The notes beneath the pieces are model-generated. The model was given only the letters and a program-made list of their open reading frames with translations, did not search any database and was not told the DNA's origin. From an uncultured Clostridia bacterium (GTDB taxonomy: Bacteria; Bacillota; Clostridia; Christensenellales; UBA1242), in assembly GCA_934749845.1 (NCBI GenBank), contig CAKVHQ010000005.1, positions 1 to 64,000 of the forward strand: DNA of 64,000 nt, read 5' to 3'. A program made the position numbers and the translations under genes. Within the stretch, counting starts at the first letter, position 1; every line of letters begins with the position of its first letter. This document shows, one piece after another, positions 7,776 to 16,042 of this stretch.

Positions 7776-8438
7776 ATGATAAGATTTGAAAATGTTTTTG
7801 TTTCGTTCACAAAAGAATTTGATGCTTTGCATGATATAAACTTGTGCATAGAAAATGGTGAAAAAATTGCCATTGTTGGCGATGGGGATAGTGGCAAAAC
7901 AACTTTGCTTAGAACCATAGCAGGTTTGCAACCAGTCACAAAGGGTGAATTAACAATAAACGACACCCCAATTAGCAAAGTGAATTTTAAACAAGATGTT
8001 TCGCTTGGATATATTCCAAAAGTTCCAGTTTTTAAAAACAAAAAAACTGTGGGCGAAAATTTGGAGTATGTTTTAAAAATCCGTGGTTATGAACAAGCAA
8101 GCATGAACTTTAAAATATTAAGTTCACTAAAAAATTTTGGAATTGATAGTTTAAAAAATGTTCCAATTCAAAGTTTGAATCGCTATCAAAAAATGCTTGT
8201 CCAACTTGCTAGGGTTAGCATGAGAACAGTTGATATTGTGCTAATTGACAATATCACAAATGGGCTTACTAAAACCGAACAAATGGGTCTAATTGATGCA
8301 ATCAAAATTTTAATGGAACAAAATCAAGAAAGCATTTTTGTTGTGGCACTTAATAACGATAAAATTGCCAAAGAACTTGGACTCAAAATTTTAAAATTAA
8401 AATTAGGCTCGCTAGAAAAACCAAAACAAGAAAATTAG
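7776..8438 (+). CDS. Degenerate ABC-type ATPase domain protein
   Basis: A 220-residue single nucleotide-binding domain. Seen: intact Walker A GDGDSGKT (about residues 35-42) and a Walker B aspartate in IVLID. Lost: the Q-loop Gln (GYIPK instead of GY-PQ), the LSGGQ signature (LNRYQ), the catalytic Glu after Walker B (Asn159), the D-loop and the switch His (ALNND). It may bind ATP but probably hydrolyses it poorly. No permease gene is adjacent. A TATAAT at 7757 and AGGTGA just before the ATG give a short leader. The downstream convergent gene begins its stop codon at the very next base. A role as a transporter subunit is not supported; function unknown. Confidence 0.8.
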   Translation: MIRFENVFVSFTKEFDALHDINLCIENGEKIAIVGDGDSGKTTLLRTIAGLQPVTKGELTINDTPISKVNFKQDVSLGYIPKVPVFKNKKTVGENLEYVLKIRGYEQASMNFKILSSLKNFGIDSLKNVPIQSLNRYQKMLVQLARVSMRTVDIVLIDNITNGLTKTEQMGLIDAIKILMEQNQESIFVVALNNDKIAKELGLKILKLKLGSLEKPKQEN

Positions 8439-8873
8439 TTATTCATCGGCTCTTTTAAAAGAGTCGATTTTTATTTCGTCTTTTTTGCTTTGCTTTTTGC
8501 TGTTTAAGTTTTGAATCAGTGGCAAAAGTTGTGAAAGCATGTTTCCGCTATTTGCACTTCCACTTGGCAAATTACTCATTATGCTAGCCAAGTTTCCCAT
8601 GTTTTTTCCGCCCATGGTTTTTAATAGTGGCAGTAAACTTGCAAGCATACTTTGATTTTGCCCGCCAAAAAAGTTTGCTTGATTATTTGGACAATTTTGT
8701 TCAGGACAGCTTTGTGTATGTACGCTTTGATAGCCCTTTTCAACATTATCAAAAACAGCTTGCATTTCGTCTAACACATTTTGGTTAGTTTTTTTAATTT
8801 CTGTTTGCATGCTACTGACTTTTTTATTTGTAATAATTGTTCTGCCATTTTCAAATAAAATTTTATTTTCCAT
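8439..8873 (-). CDS. Hypothetical protein with repeated LLPLL motifs
   Basis: A 144-residue protein on the minus strand that I do not recognise. The N-terminal half is polar; two Cys lie close together (CPEQNC). The second half is rich in Gly, Asn, Ser and Met, with three similar hydrophobic segments (SLLPLLKTM, LASIMSNLP, QLLPLIQNL) spaced by flexible linkers. The tail is highly charged. There is no signal peptide or clear membrane span. The gene diverges from the small gene and subtilase at 8951-10407, sharing a short promoter region. Its stop codon directly abuts the stop of the degenerate ABC gene, and the near-palindrome at 8449-8466 may terminate transcription from both sides. Confidence 0.65.
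   Translation of the reverse strand: MENKILFENGRTIITNKKVSSMQTEIKKTNQNVLDEMQAVFDNVEKGYQSVHTQSCPEQNCPNNQANFFGGQNQSMLASLLPLLKTMGGKNMGNLASIMSNLPSGSANSGNMLSQLLPLIQNLNSKKQSKKDEIKIDSFKRADE
8449..8475 (+). terminator. Near-palindromic hairpin between convergent genes
   Basis: GGCTCTTTTAAAAGAGTC is an almost perfect palindrome followed by a T-rich stretch. It lies inside the 3' end of the minus-strand gene and just downstream of the plus-strand ABC gene, where it could act as a terminator. Confidence 0.5.
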
Positions 8874-8950
8874 TAAATGTTTCCTTTTCGATTATCAATA
8901 ATATATATGATTTCATATAATAAATTAGTTAAAAAAAGGAGATAAATATT

Positions 8951-9253
8951 TTGGATTTTAAAGATTTTTGCAATAAGGAAATACATAATTCTAACGAAAA
9001 GAATAGCGTTAAAATAAATGCTAAATGTAGTAGCGAAGACCAGTTAAAACAATCAGCACAAGAAACAATAGACAAATATTCTTCTTATTCGCAAGAAGAA
9101 CTTATGCAAGAACTAATTAGGCAAACAAAACAGCGTCAGCTAGACGGCTCGTTGTCGCCAGAAAAAATGGAGCAAATGTATCAAGCAATTTACTCTGTTT
9201 TGCCACAAGAAAATCGAAAAAATCTTGAAAATATCTTTGACAAGTTAAAATGA
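8951..9253 (+). CDS. Small hypothetical protein coupled to a subtilase
   Basis: A 100-residue, highly charged helical protein with no membrane segment; not recognised. It begins with TTG, supported by AAAGGAG seven bases upstream; no better ATG exists nearby. The C-terminal half (EELMQELIRQTKQRQLDG, then SPEKMEQMYQAIYSVL) looks like a helix-turn-helix-like bundle of amphipathic helices. Its stop TGA overlaps the ATG of the downstream protease (ATGA), so the two are probably translated together. A regulatory, chaperone or substrate role for the protease is possible but is inference from position only. Confidence 0.7.
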   Translation: MDFKDFCNKEIHNSNEKNSVKINAKCSSEDQLKQSAQETIDKYSSYSQEELMQELIRQTKQRQLDGSLSPEKMEQMYQAIYSVLPQENRKNLENIFDKLK

Positions 9254-10407
9254 TGAATATACGAAAAATAGACCCCAGCATTTTGTATAAAGTTAATTCG
9301 CAGTCTTATAGTCTTGACAAAATGGAATGTGTTGTGTATAGCAACAATTTTTTCAAGACCAAAAAGTATCTAGCAAATTTGCCTTCTTGCAAAGTGTACG
9401 CAGAATATCCATTTATAAATGCTTTTGCAGTTAATGTTTGCCCAAACAATATAGGCTTGCTGTCGTCAATCAAACATGTTAACTACATAACAAGTCAAGC
9501 CAAAGTTTTTGCACAGGTGGCAGTGTCAAAGAAAATCATGAATGTTGAAAAGTTGTATCAAGAAGGATACGACGGCAGTGGCGTTACCATTGCGTTTATC
9601 GACACGGGCGTGCATAATCATATTGATTTTGTTGTTCCTCGAAACCGAATAAAAATGTTTAAAGATTTTGCAAACTATGAACATAATGCCTATGACGATA
9701 ATGGTCACGGAACTTTTGTGGCATCTGTTGCATGTGGAAATGGTTTGGCGGGCGGAAAAACTTTTTGCGGAGTTGCCCCAAATGCCGATTTGATTTCGTT
9801 AAAAGCACTCGACAAAAATGGCGAAACGGGGGCTTTTACAATTTTGGAAGCGATGCAGTGGGTGCATGACAATCGAAAAAAATATAACATTCGTGTTGTG
9901 TGTATGAGTTTTGGCAGTCAGCCACTTCAAAGTGGAGACCCTTTAATTCGTGGCGCAGAAACATTATGGAATGATGGAATAGTTGTGGTTGTTGCGGCAG
10001 GAAACAGCGGGCCAGAAAGCTCCACAATCAAAAGTCCGGGAGTAAGCACGAAAGTTATAACCGTGGGTGCAATGAATGATGAACGAGATGAAAACGGCGT
10101 TGTGGACGAAAAGAAATTTCATGTGGCAAATTTTTCTTCAAGAGGTCCAGCTTTCACAAATTTTAAGCCAGATTTACTTACCAGTGGCGTTAATTTAACT
10201 TGCTGTTCAAACAAAGATGGCGAACTTTACACTCACATGAGCGGAACAAGTGTTGCCACACCGCTAGTGGCAGGGCTATGTGCCTTAATCGTGCAAAAAT
10301 ACCCAGAAATAACACCACTAGAAGTTAAAGGAATGATATTAAACAGTTGTAAAAAAATAACAGGCAACCGTAACGATGAAGGTTTTGGATATTTCCACAT
10401 AGATTAA
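9250..10407 (+). CDS. Intracellular subtilisin-like serine protease (S8 family)
   Basis: A 385-residue subtilase with the complete triad: Asp118 (AFIDTGVHNH), His153 (NGHGTFVAS) and Ser334 (MSGTSVATP), plus the oxyanion Asn in AAGNSG near 252. The first 90 residues resemble an I9-like propeptide (MECVVYSNN to VNYITSQAKVF). There is no signal peptide, so it is probably cytoplasmic, as AprX-type proteases are. Two adjacent ATG codons occur; the first overlaps the preceding stop. No independent ribosome binding site is evident, which fits translational coupling to the small gene upstream. A bidirectional terminator follows. Confidence 0.93.
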   Translation: MMNIRKIDPSILYKVNSQSYSLDKMECVVYSNNFFKTKKYLANLPSCKVYAEYPFINAFAVNVCPNNIGLLSSIKHVNYITSQAKVFAQVAVSKKIMNVEKLYQEGYDGSGVTIAFIDTGVHNHIDFVVPRNRIKMFKDFANYEHNAYDDNGHGTFVASVACGNGLAGGKTFCGVAPNADLISLKALDKNGETGAFTILEAMQWVHDNRKKYNIRVVCMSFGSQPLQSGDPLIRGAETLWNDGIVVVVAAGNSGPESSTIKSPGVSTKVITVGAMNDERDENGVVDEKKFHVANFSSRGPAFTNFKPDLLTSGVNLTCCSNKDGELYTHMSGTSVATPLVAGLCALIVQKYPEITPLEVKGMILNSCKKITGNRNDEGFGYFHID

Positions 10408-10433
10408 AAAAGCACCAGTTTGGTGCTTTTTTT
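10408..10433 (+). terminator. Bidirectional terminator between subtilase and cysteine desulfurase genes
   Basis: A 10-bp stem, AAAAGCACCA/TGGTGCTTTT, with a 3-base loop, A-run before and T-run after, located between two convergent stop codons. Confidence 0.9.
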
Positions 10434-11562
10434 AGTTCAGTTCTTTTAAGTGTTTTAAAAGTTTGTTAATTTCCCATTTTTTGTTGTAGTGAGAAATTGA
10501 AACTCTAATTGTTCCGCCAGTTTTTATTGTTCCTAGATATTCGTGAACAAGTGGGGCACAGTGAAGTCCGCTACGAACACATATTCCTTTTTGGTTTAGG
10601 TAATCGACAACTTCGCTTGGTTCGTGATTTTTTAATGTAAACGACACAACTCCGCTATAGCAATCCGGCTTGGTGTATAGCGTGACATTTTCCATTTCAA
10701 GCAAATTGTCTATCAAATATTTTGTTAAACTTTCAATTTTGCTGTTAATTTTGTTAAAATGCTTTTGAACATATTTTATTCCCGCTTTTAAACTCATTAT
10801 GTTAGGGGTTGCACCTGTGCCGGCTTCCATGCTTTCGGGTGGGGTGTTTGGTGGAAGCAAAAGTTCTCCAAAAGTTCCTGTTCCGCCAAATTTTAATGGT
10901 TCTATGTTAATGTTTTCTTTGTAGCATAAAACTCCAACGCCTTGAAGAGCTAGCAAGCCTTTATGCCCAGCACTGCATAAAATGTCGATATGTTGTGCCT
11001 GCATGTCAATTTTTTGATGTCCTGCACTTTGGGCTGTGTCTACCATAAACTTAACTTTATGCTTTTGGCAAATCTCTCCAATCTTTTCTAAGTCTTGTGT
11101 TGCTCCAACAACATTGCTTGTGTGGTCTATCACAACTAATGCAGTGTTTGGCTTAATTTCGTCTTCAAGTTGTTTTAAGTTAATGTGATAGTTTTCGTCA
11201 ACAGGCAAGATGGTAAGTTCGATTATTCCGTTATTTTCTAGTCGTTTTAAAGGTCTTGCAACAGAGTTGTGTTCGTTGTGCGAAATAATCACATGGTCGC
11301 CCTTTTTAAGTAATCCAAAAATAGCAGTGTTAAGTGCTTCGGTGCAACCACTTGTAAACACTATGTGTTCAATACAGCCAACATTAAAAAAGTCATTAAC
11401 AAGCATTCGAGTTTCAAAAACCTCATTGCTTGCGTTCAAACTTAATTTATGGGCACTTCTTCCTGGATTAGCACAATATTTTTTTGTCATTGCCTTAAAC
11501 ACTTGCCATTTAACGCCAAAAGGCTTTTTGTTTGTTGTGCTTGCGTTGTCTAAATAAATCAT
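10432..11562 (-). CDS. Cysteine desulfurase family protein (class V aminotransferase)
   Basis: A 376-residue PLP enzyme of the NifS/SufS fold. Seen: YLDNASTT at the start, HNEHNSV (PLP-stacking His), VVIDHTSNVVGA, DTAQSAGH, the PLP Lys in SAGHKG, the FGGTG segment and the substrate-Cys loop SGLHCAP. The GGTGTFGELLLPPN region is characteristic of the EF2568-like subfamily often linked to DUF3343 proteins. The start at 11562 follows TTAGGAGGG; an in-frame ATG 36 bases further upstream would add residues encoded across the ribosome binding site. It diverges from the DUF3343 gene. All catalytic residues look intact, so this could be the working sulfur donor in this region. Confidence 0.93.
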   Translation of the reverse strand: MIYLDNASTTNKKPFGVKWQVFKAMTKKYCANPGRSAHKLSLNASNEVFETRMLVNDFFNVGCIEHIVFTSGCTEALNTAIFGLLKKGDHVIISHNEHNSVARPLKRLENNGIIELTILPVDENYHINLKQLEDEIKPNTALVVIDHTSNVVGATQDLEKIGEICQKHKVKFMVDTAQSAGHQKIDMQAQHIDILCSAGHKGLLALQGVGVLCYKENINIEPLKFGGTGTFGELLLPPNTPPESMEAGTGATPNIMSLKAGIKYVQKHFNKINSKIESLTKYLIDNLLEMENVTLYTKPDCYSGVVSFTLKNHEPSEVVDYLNQKGICVRSGLHCAPLVHEYLGTIKTGGTIRVSISHYNKKWEINKLLKHLKELN

Positions 11563-11697
11563 TAACCCTCCTAACAAAAAATATGCTTGCAAAAACAATT
11601 TGCAGAAACATTTTTTTAAATATTTTTATATATTGTTATATGAAGAGAATAGTAAAAAAGTTTAGTATTCTTTTCATTTTAACGGAGGAAAAAGTTT

Positions 11698-11955
11698 GTG
11701 GAGTATGTTATAGCAGTTTTTTCGGTACGAACAGAAACACTTATGTTTAACCAATATCTGCATAGGCTTGGCATAAACAGCACGGTTATGAACACACCAA
11801 AGCAAGCCCATACTTCATGTGGAATATGTGTTAAATTTCCCGCTATAATGTTTAATACTGTAAAGCGTGCAAGTTTAAATGGTTATCGTTCATTTGTAGG
11901 CTTTTACAAAGTTGTAAACACGAGAATGGGATTGATTGTTTCACCGATAAAGTAA
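11698..11955 (+). CDS. DUF3343 protein, putative sulfur/selenium carrier
   Basis: An 85-residue protein matching the DUF3343 family, which is often encoded beside cysteine desulfurases or selenium-metabolism genes. Seen: an alternating beta/alpha pattern and the conserved TSCGICVKF segment with two Cys, where a persulfide could be carried. The start is GTG, with ACGGAGG 9 bases upstream. It is transcribed divergently from the cysteine desulfurase at 10432-11562; the shared neighbourhood suggests transfer of sulfur from that enzyme. The carrier role is known only as a family-level proposal. Confidence 0.82.
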   Translation: MEYVIAVFSVRTETLMFNQYLHRLGINSTVMNTPKQAHTSCGICVKFPAIMFNTVKRASLNGYRSFVGFYKVVNTRMGLIVSPIK

Positions 11956-11977
11956 TTAAATCAGTTTTAAAAAATAA

Positions 11978-12008
11978 CTCGACATGATATAATTATGTCG
12001 GGTTTTTT
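11978..12008 (+). terminator. Terminator hairpin containing the nth -10 box
   Basis: CTCGACAT and ATGTCGGG pair (one T-G pair) around the loop GATATAATT and are followed by six T, then directly by the nth ATG. The loop contains a consensus TATAAT (11988-11993). The same 31 bases therefore look like the terminator of the DUF3343 gene and the core promoter of nth. Confidence 0.6.
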
Positions 12009-12671
12009 ATGAAAAAAATGAGTTCACAACAAATTTATGATATATTGTTTGAAAAATATGGTACAGCCGAGTGCGAACTTGATTTTTCATCTAATTTTGA
12101 ACTTTTAGTTGCAGTTATTTTGTCAGCGCAATGCACAGATAAGAGAGTTAATGAAGTTACCAAAATACTTTTTAAAAAATATAATACTCCTCAAGATTTT
12201 GCATCTTTAAGCCAAGCTGAACTTGAAAAATTGATTTACTCTTGCGGATTTTATCACAACAAAGCAAAGGCAATTATCAGTGCTAGCAAACAAATTTTAA
12301 GCGATTATAACGGAAAAGTTCCAGACCAGTTTGATGATTTAATAAAACTAAATGGCGTGGGAAGAAAAACCGCAAATGTGGTTTCGTCAGTTGGGTTTAA
12401 AAAGGACGCAATAGCGGTGGATACTCATGTTTTTCGCGTAAGCAACAGGCTTGGGCTTTCCAAATCGACCACGCCACTAAAATGCGAACAAGACTTGCAA
12501 AAAAAATTCCCTGTTAGTCAGTGGAGGCAACTGCACACTATGCTAGTTATGTTTGGCAGATATGAGTGCAAAAGTCAGCGCCCACTATGTGCAAATTGTC
12601 CGTTCCAGCAAATTTGCTTATATTACAATTCAAAAAAAGCGCAAAAGAAAAATGAACAAAAAACCAGTTAG
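12009..12671 (+). CDS. nth: Endonuclease III
   Basis: A 220-residue DNA glycosylase/AP lyase that removes oxidised pyrimidines. Seen: helix-hairpin-helix LNGVGRKTANVV with the catalytic Lys region, the catalytic Asp in AVDTHVFRV, and a C-terminal 4Fe-4S cluster motif with C-X6-C-X2-C-X5-C spacing (ECKSQRPLCANC then QQIC). The ATG follows a T-run with no ribosome binding site; the predicted mRNA would have only about 9 leader bases. Confidence 0.97.
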   Translation: MKKMSSQQIYDILFEKYGTAECELDFSSNFELLVAVILSAQCTDKRVNEVTKILFKKYNTPQDFASLSQAELEKLIYSCGFYHNKAKAIISASKQILSDYNGKVPDQFDDLIKLNGVGRKTANVVSSVGFKKDAIAVDTHVFRVSNRLGLSKSTTPLKCEQDLQKKFPVSQWRQLHTMLVMFGRYECKSQRPLCANCPFQQICLYYNSKKAQKKNEQKTS

Positions 12672-12747
12672 TATAAACTTCTACTGCACAAATTTGTTAT
12701 GAAATTGCTTGAATTTAGGTTATACTAAACTTTGATAGGAGAAAATT

Positions 12748-14016
12748 ATGTTTGTTGATAAAACTAGAATATATTTAAAAGCAGGAAATGGCGGAGATGG
12801 CTCTGTTAGTTTTTTGCGAGATAGAACAACCATGACAGGCGGACCAGATGGTGGAAATGGCGGAAAGGGTGGCGACATTGTTTTTGTTACCGATGAAGGA
12901 AGCAACAACCTTGTTGATTTTTACTATACCAAGCATTTTAGAGCCGAAAACGGAGTAAATGGCGGTCATCTTAAATGTAACGGCAAAGCAGGAAAAGATT
13001 TGGTAATTAAAGTTCCTCAAGGCACTATTGTTAAAGATGCCGAAAACGGCAATATTGTTGCTGATATGTTTGAAAAGGACAAAAGAGTTATAATCTTGAA
13101 AGGAGGAGAAGGCGGTCGAGGAAATGCGATGTTTGCAAATTCAAGGCGACAAGCCCCTGCGTTTGCCGAAACAGGCGAAAAAACAAAAGAATATGCTGTT
13201 GATTTGGAATTAAAAACAATCGCAGATGTTGGACTTATTGGTTTTCCAAGCGTTGGCAAAAGCAAAATATTGTCAAAATTAACTGGTGCAAAACCAAAAA
13301 TTGCCGAATATCACTTCACAACACTAACTCCAAACTTGGGAGTGTCGTCCTATGGCGGTCAAAACTTTTTAATGGCTGATATTCCAGGGCTAATTGAAGG
13401 AGCAAGTGAAGGAAAGGGTCTTGGTTTTGAATTTTTACGCCATGTTGAGCGTACAAGAATGCTTGTGCATGTGGTGGATATTGCATCTGTTGATGGCAGG
13501 GACCCAATAGAAGATTTTAAAATTATCAATAAAGAACTTGAAAAATATTCTAAAACTTTGGCAAAAGCACCACAAATTGTTGTGCTTAACAAAATCGACT
13601 TATTAGATGGCGACATGACAAAAGTTGAAGAATTTAAAAAGGCTTACGGCAAAAAATACACAATAATTCCTTTTAGTGCTGCAACACTTGAAAACAAGCA
13701 ACTATTGCTTCAAAAGATTGTTGAAACATTATCTAAAATTGAGCCATTAAAACCTATGGAAACTGAAACATTTAGTTTGGATAAACGAGATTTCACCAAG
13801 TTTGAAATTACTCGCGAACCAAACGGAACTTTTGTTGTTTCGGGCGACTTAATTGACGATTTGATTCGTGGAATTATTTTGGAAGAGCCTGAAAGTTTGG
13901 CATATTTCCAAAAACGACTTGTTTGGAGTGGTGTTCACGACAAACTTGTTCAAATGGGAATTAAGGAAGGCGATTTGGTAAGAATAGGTGCTTTTGAGTT
14001 TGAATTTTTTGAATAA
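12748..14016 (+). CDS. obg: GTPase Obg
   Basis: A 422-residue ribosome-associated GTPase acting in 50S assembly and stress control. Domains in order: glycine-rich Obg fold (residues 1-158, e.g. GGPDGGNGGKGGD), G domain with GFPSVGKSK, DIPGLIEGAS and NKIDLL, and a C-terminal OCT domain (about 350-422). The P-loop has Lys after the Ser where Thr is usual. Ribosome binding site TAGGAGA precedes the ATG; a TATACT (12721-12726) may be its -10. Followed by its own terminator. Confidence 0.97.
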   Translation: MFVDKTRIYLKAGNGGDGSVSFLRDRTTMTGGPDGGNGGKGGDIVFVTDEGSNNLVDFYYTKHFRAENGVNGGHLKCNGKAGKDLVIKVPQGTIVKDAENGNIVADMFEKDKRVIILKGGEGGRGNAMFANSRRQAPAFAETGEKTKEYAVDLELKTIADVGLIGFPSVGKSKILSKLTGAKPKIAEYHFTTLTPNLGVSSYGGQNFLMADIPGLIEGASEGKGLGFEFLRHVERTRMLVHVVDIASVDGRDPIEDFKIINKELEKYSKTLAKAPQIVVLNKIDLLDGDMTKVEEFKKAYGKKYTIIPFSAATLENKQLLLQKIVETLSKIEPLKPMETETFSLDKRDFTKFEITREPNGTFVVSGDLIDDLIRGIILEEPESLAYFQKRLVWSGVHDKLVQMGIKEGDLVRIGAFEFEFFE

Positions 14017-14049
14017 ATAAGCAATTTTTATATCATTTATTAAAAATTT

Positions 14050-14075
14050 GTGGGTTTTATGCCCACTCTTTTTTT
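14050..14075 (+). terminator. Terminator after obg
   Basis: GTGGG pairs with CCCAC (14062-14066) and is followed by a long T-run. Confidence 0.8.
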
Positions 14076-14084
14076 AAAAAATAT

Positions 14085-14113
14085 TTGCTAACCAAAAAAA
14101 AGTTTGCTATAAT
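14085..14113 (+). promoter_or_regulatory. Promoter of the YhbY-like gene
   Basis: TTGCTA (14085-14090), an exact 17-base spacer and TATAAT (14108-14113) with an extended TTTGC. Confidence 0.75.
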
Positions 14114-14170
14114 ACTACGAAAATAAATTAACATTTTATTTCTACGAGAGAAAAGGGAGGTAACAAATTC

Positions 14171-14464
14171 ATGATCACAACAAGACAACGCTCCAAATTA
14201 AGAGCCATGGCACATTCTTTGACCCCTGTTGTTATTGTGGGAAAAGAAGGCGTGACCGAACAAGTATTAAAATCAGTTAACGATGTATTAGAGGCTAGAG
14301 AACTTATCAAAATTAGATTATTAAATAATTGTTCATTAACAACGCGTGAAGTTAGTGCAAAAATATGTGAAGAATTGAATGCAGAAGGAGTACAATGCAT
14401 AGGTTCAATCGTTGTTGTATATCGCTTATCAAACAAAAAAGACATTGTTCATATTGAAATTTAG
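14171..14464 (+). CDS. yhbY: CRS1/YhbY-type RNA-binding protein
   Basis: A 97-residue single CRM-domain protein that associates with pre-50S ribosomal particles. Seen: LRAMAHSLTPVVIVGKEGVT at the N-terminus, a typical YhbY signature, then ARELIKIRLL and GSIVVVYRLS. A very strong AGGGAGG lies upstream. It sits between obg and lspA, with a promoter and terminator of its own. Confidence 0.93.
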   Translation: MITTRQRSKLRAMAHSLTPVVIVGKEGVTEQVLKSVNDVLEARELIKIRLLNNCSLTTREVSAKICEELNAEGVQCIGSIVVVYRLSNKKDIVHIEI

Positions 14465-14482
14465 ATAAAATATTTACAATTT

Positions 14483-14516
14483 TGCAAATCACTCTTGGTG
14501 GTTTGCTTTTTTTTTA
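14483..14516 (+). terminator. Terminator after yhbY
   Basis: GCAAATCAC pairs with GTGGTTTGC (one G-T pair) and leads into nine T. The lspA -10 region begins only about 15 bases later. Confidence 0.85.
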
Positions 14517-14541
14517 TTTATTTTTATAGTAAAATGTAAAT

Positions 14542-15114
14542 ATGAACAAAATTTGGTCAAAAGTAAGCAACTATTTCAAAAAAAACTGGGTTTATATCCT
14601 TATTTTTGCCATTTTTTTGATTTTTGACCAAATAACAAAAGTAATTTTAGATGGAAAAACAATAGGTCTTATTAGTGGCGTGTTCAGTTTCACATCTTCT
14701 CACAACTATGGTGCGGGTTTTAGCATATTAACAGGTAAAGGCTGGCTTTTGATTACATTAACTTTTGTGTTTTTGGCATTTATAGGCGTGTTTAACCACT
14801 TTCAAAAGCAAAAAAACGCACTATATAAATGGAGCATGGCACTAATTATTTCAGGTGCTATTGGAAACTTAATTGATAGAATTTTTTTGGGATATGTTAG
14901 AGATTTTTTATACTTTGAACTTATAAATTTCCCAATATTTAATGTGGCAGATAGTTGCCTTACGATTGGTATAATTTTGCTTTGTGTGTTTTTGGTTTTT
15001 GTTGAGCCAAAATTAAAAAAAGCAAACAGTCAAAAAACAGAAACAAACAGTGGGCAAGACGACCAATCAAACTCACAAAATAAGGAAGAAAATAATGCAG
15101 ATAATAACAGTTGA
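14542..15114 (+). CDS. lspA: Lipoprotein signal peptidase (signal peptidase II)
   Basis: A 190-residue membrane protease that removes lipoprotein signal peptides. Four membrane spans are visible. Conserved regions: FDQITK, NYGAGFSI, GAIGNLIDR (first catalytic Asp) and FNVADSCL (second catalytic Asp). A polar Gln/Asn-rich tail of about 30 residues is unusual. No ribosome binding site; TAAAAT (14530-14535) ends six bases before the ATG, so the mRNA is probably leaderless. The 3' end overlaps the rluD gene by 20 bases. Confidence 0.96.
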   Translation: MNKIWSKVSNYFKKNWVYILIFAIFLIFDQITKVILDGKTIGLISGVFSFTSSHNYGAGFSILTGKGWLLITLTFVFLAFIGVFNHFQKQKNALYKWSMALIISGAIGNLIDRIFLGYVRDFLYFELINFPIFNVADSCLTIGIILLCVFLVFVEPKLKKANSQKTETNSGQDDQSNSQNKEENNADNNS

Positions 15115-15994
15115 ACAACAAGATATAAATGTTAGATTAGATGTGTTTTTGGAAAAAAAACTTGGCGTATCACGAAATAAAATTAAAAAATCAGTCGATG
15201 AAGGACTGATAAAGGTAAACGGCAAAAGCCAAAAAGCAGGCTATAAAACAAAATTAAACGATAAAATTGAATATGAAATTGTCAAAGAACAAACGCTTAA
15301 CGCTACTCCCGAAGACATACCATTAAACATTGTGTTTGAAAATGATAATTTGCTTGTTATAAACAAACCAAGTGGAATGGTTGTTCATCCCGCTTGTGGA
15401 AACTATACTGGAACTTTGGTTAATGCACTTTGCAATTACACCAAAAATTTAAGCCACATAAATGGAGAGTTTAGGGCGGGAATTGTTCATAGACTTGATA
15501 AAGACACAAGCGGTTTGCTTTTGGTTGCAAAAAACGATTTTGCTCACAAAGTTTTGGCTGAACAAATAAAAAACAAAACTTGCAAGCGATATTATCTAGC
15601 GGTGCTAGAAGGCAATTTGAAAGACGACAGCGGTGTGGTTGAAACAAATTTGGCAAGAAGCGTTAAAGATAGAAAAAAGTTTGAAGTTTGCGAAAGCACA
15701 AAAGGCAAACACGCTGTAACGCTATACACCGTTAAGCACAGATATAGTGGATACTGTTTGGTGGAGTTTGAACTTAAAACAGGCAGAACTCATCAAATTA
15801 GAGTTCATGCAAAGTATTTAGGCCATCCAGTTGTTGGAGATATGACATATGGTTTTAAAACTCATAAAGAACTTGAAGGACAACTTCTTCATGCTTACAA
15901 AATCGAGTTTTTTGAGCCAACAACAAACCAAAAAATTTGTTTAACTTGCCCACTTCCTGAAAAGTTTGAAAGGTTTGTGGAAAAATTGCAATAA
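15095..15994 (+). CDS. rluD: RluD-family 23S rRNA pseudouridine synthase
   Basis: A 299-residue pseudouridine synthase with an N-terminal S4 RNA-binding domain (RLDVFLEKKLGVSRNKIKK) and the catalytic motif HRLDKDTSGLLLVAK, whose Asp is the nucleophile. The start at 15095 follows AAGGAAG within the end of lspA; a longer in-frame start lies deep in lspA. Positional pairing of lspA with this gene is standard in Firmicutes. RluD is the best guess; the exact target uridines are not readable. Confidence 0.95.
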   Translation: MQIITVEQQDINVRLDVFLEKKLGVSRNKIKKSVDEGLIKVNGKSQKAGYKTKLNDKIEYEIVKEQTLNATPEDIPLNIVFENDNLLVINKPSGMVVHPACGNYTGTLVNALCNYTKNLSHINGEFRAGIVHRLDKDTSGLLLVAKNDFAHKVLAEQIKNKTCKRYYLAVLEGNLKDDSGVVETNLARSVKDRKKFEVCESTKGKHAVTLYTVKHRYSGYCLVEFELKTGRTHQIRVHAKYLGHPVVGDMTYGFKTHKELEGQLLHAYKIEFFEPTTNQKICLTCPLPEKFERFVEKLQ

Positions 15995-16042
15995 TTGTTG
16001 ATATTTTTCATAAAAAATGTTAGCATTTTAAAGAGGTGAAAT

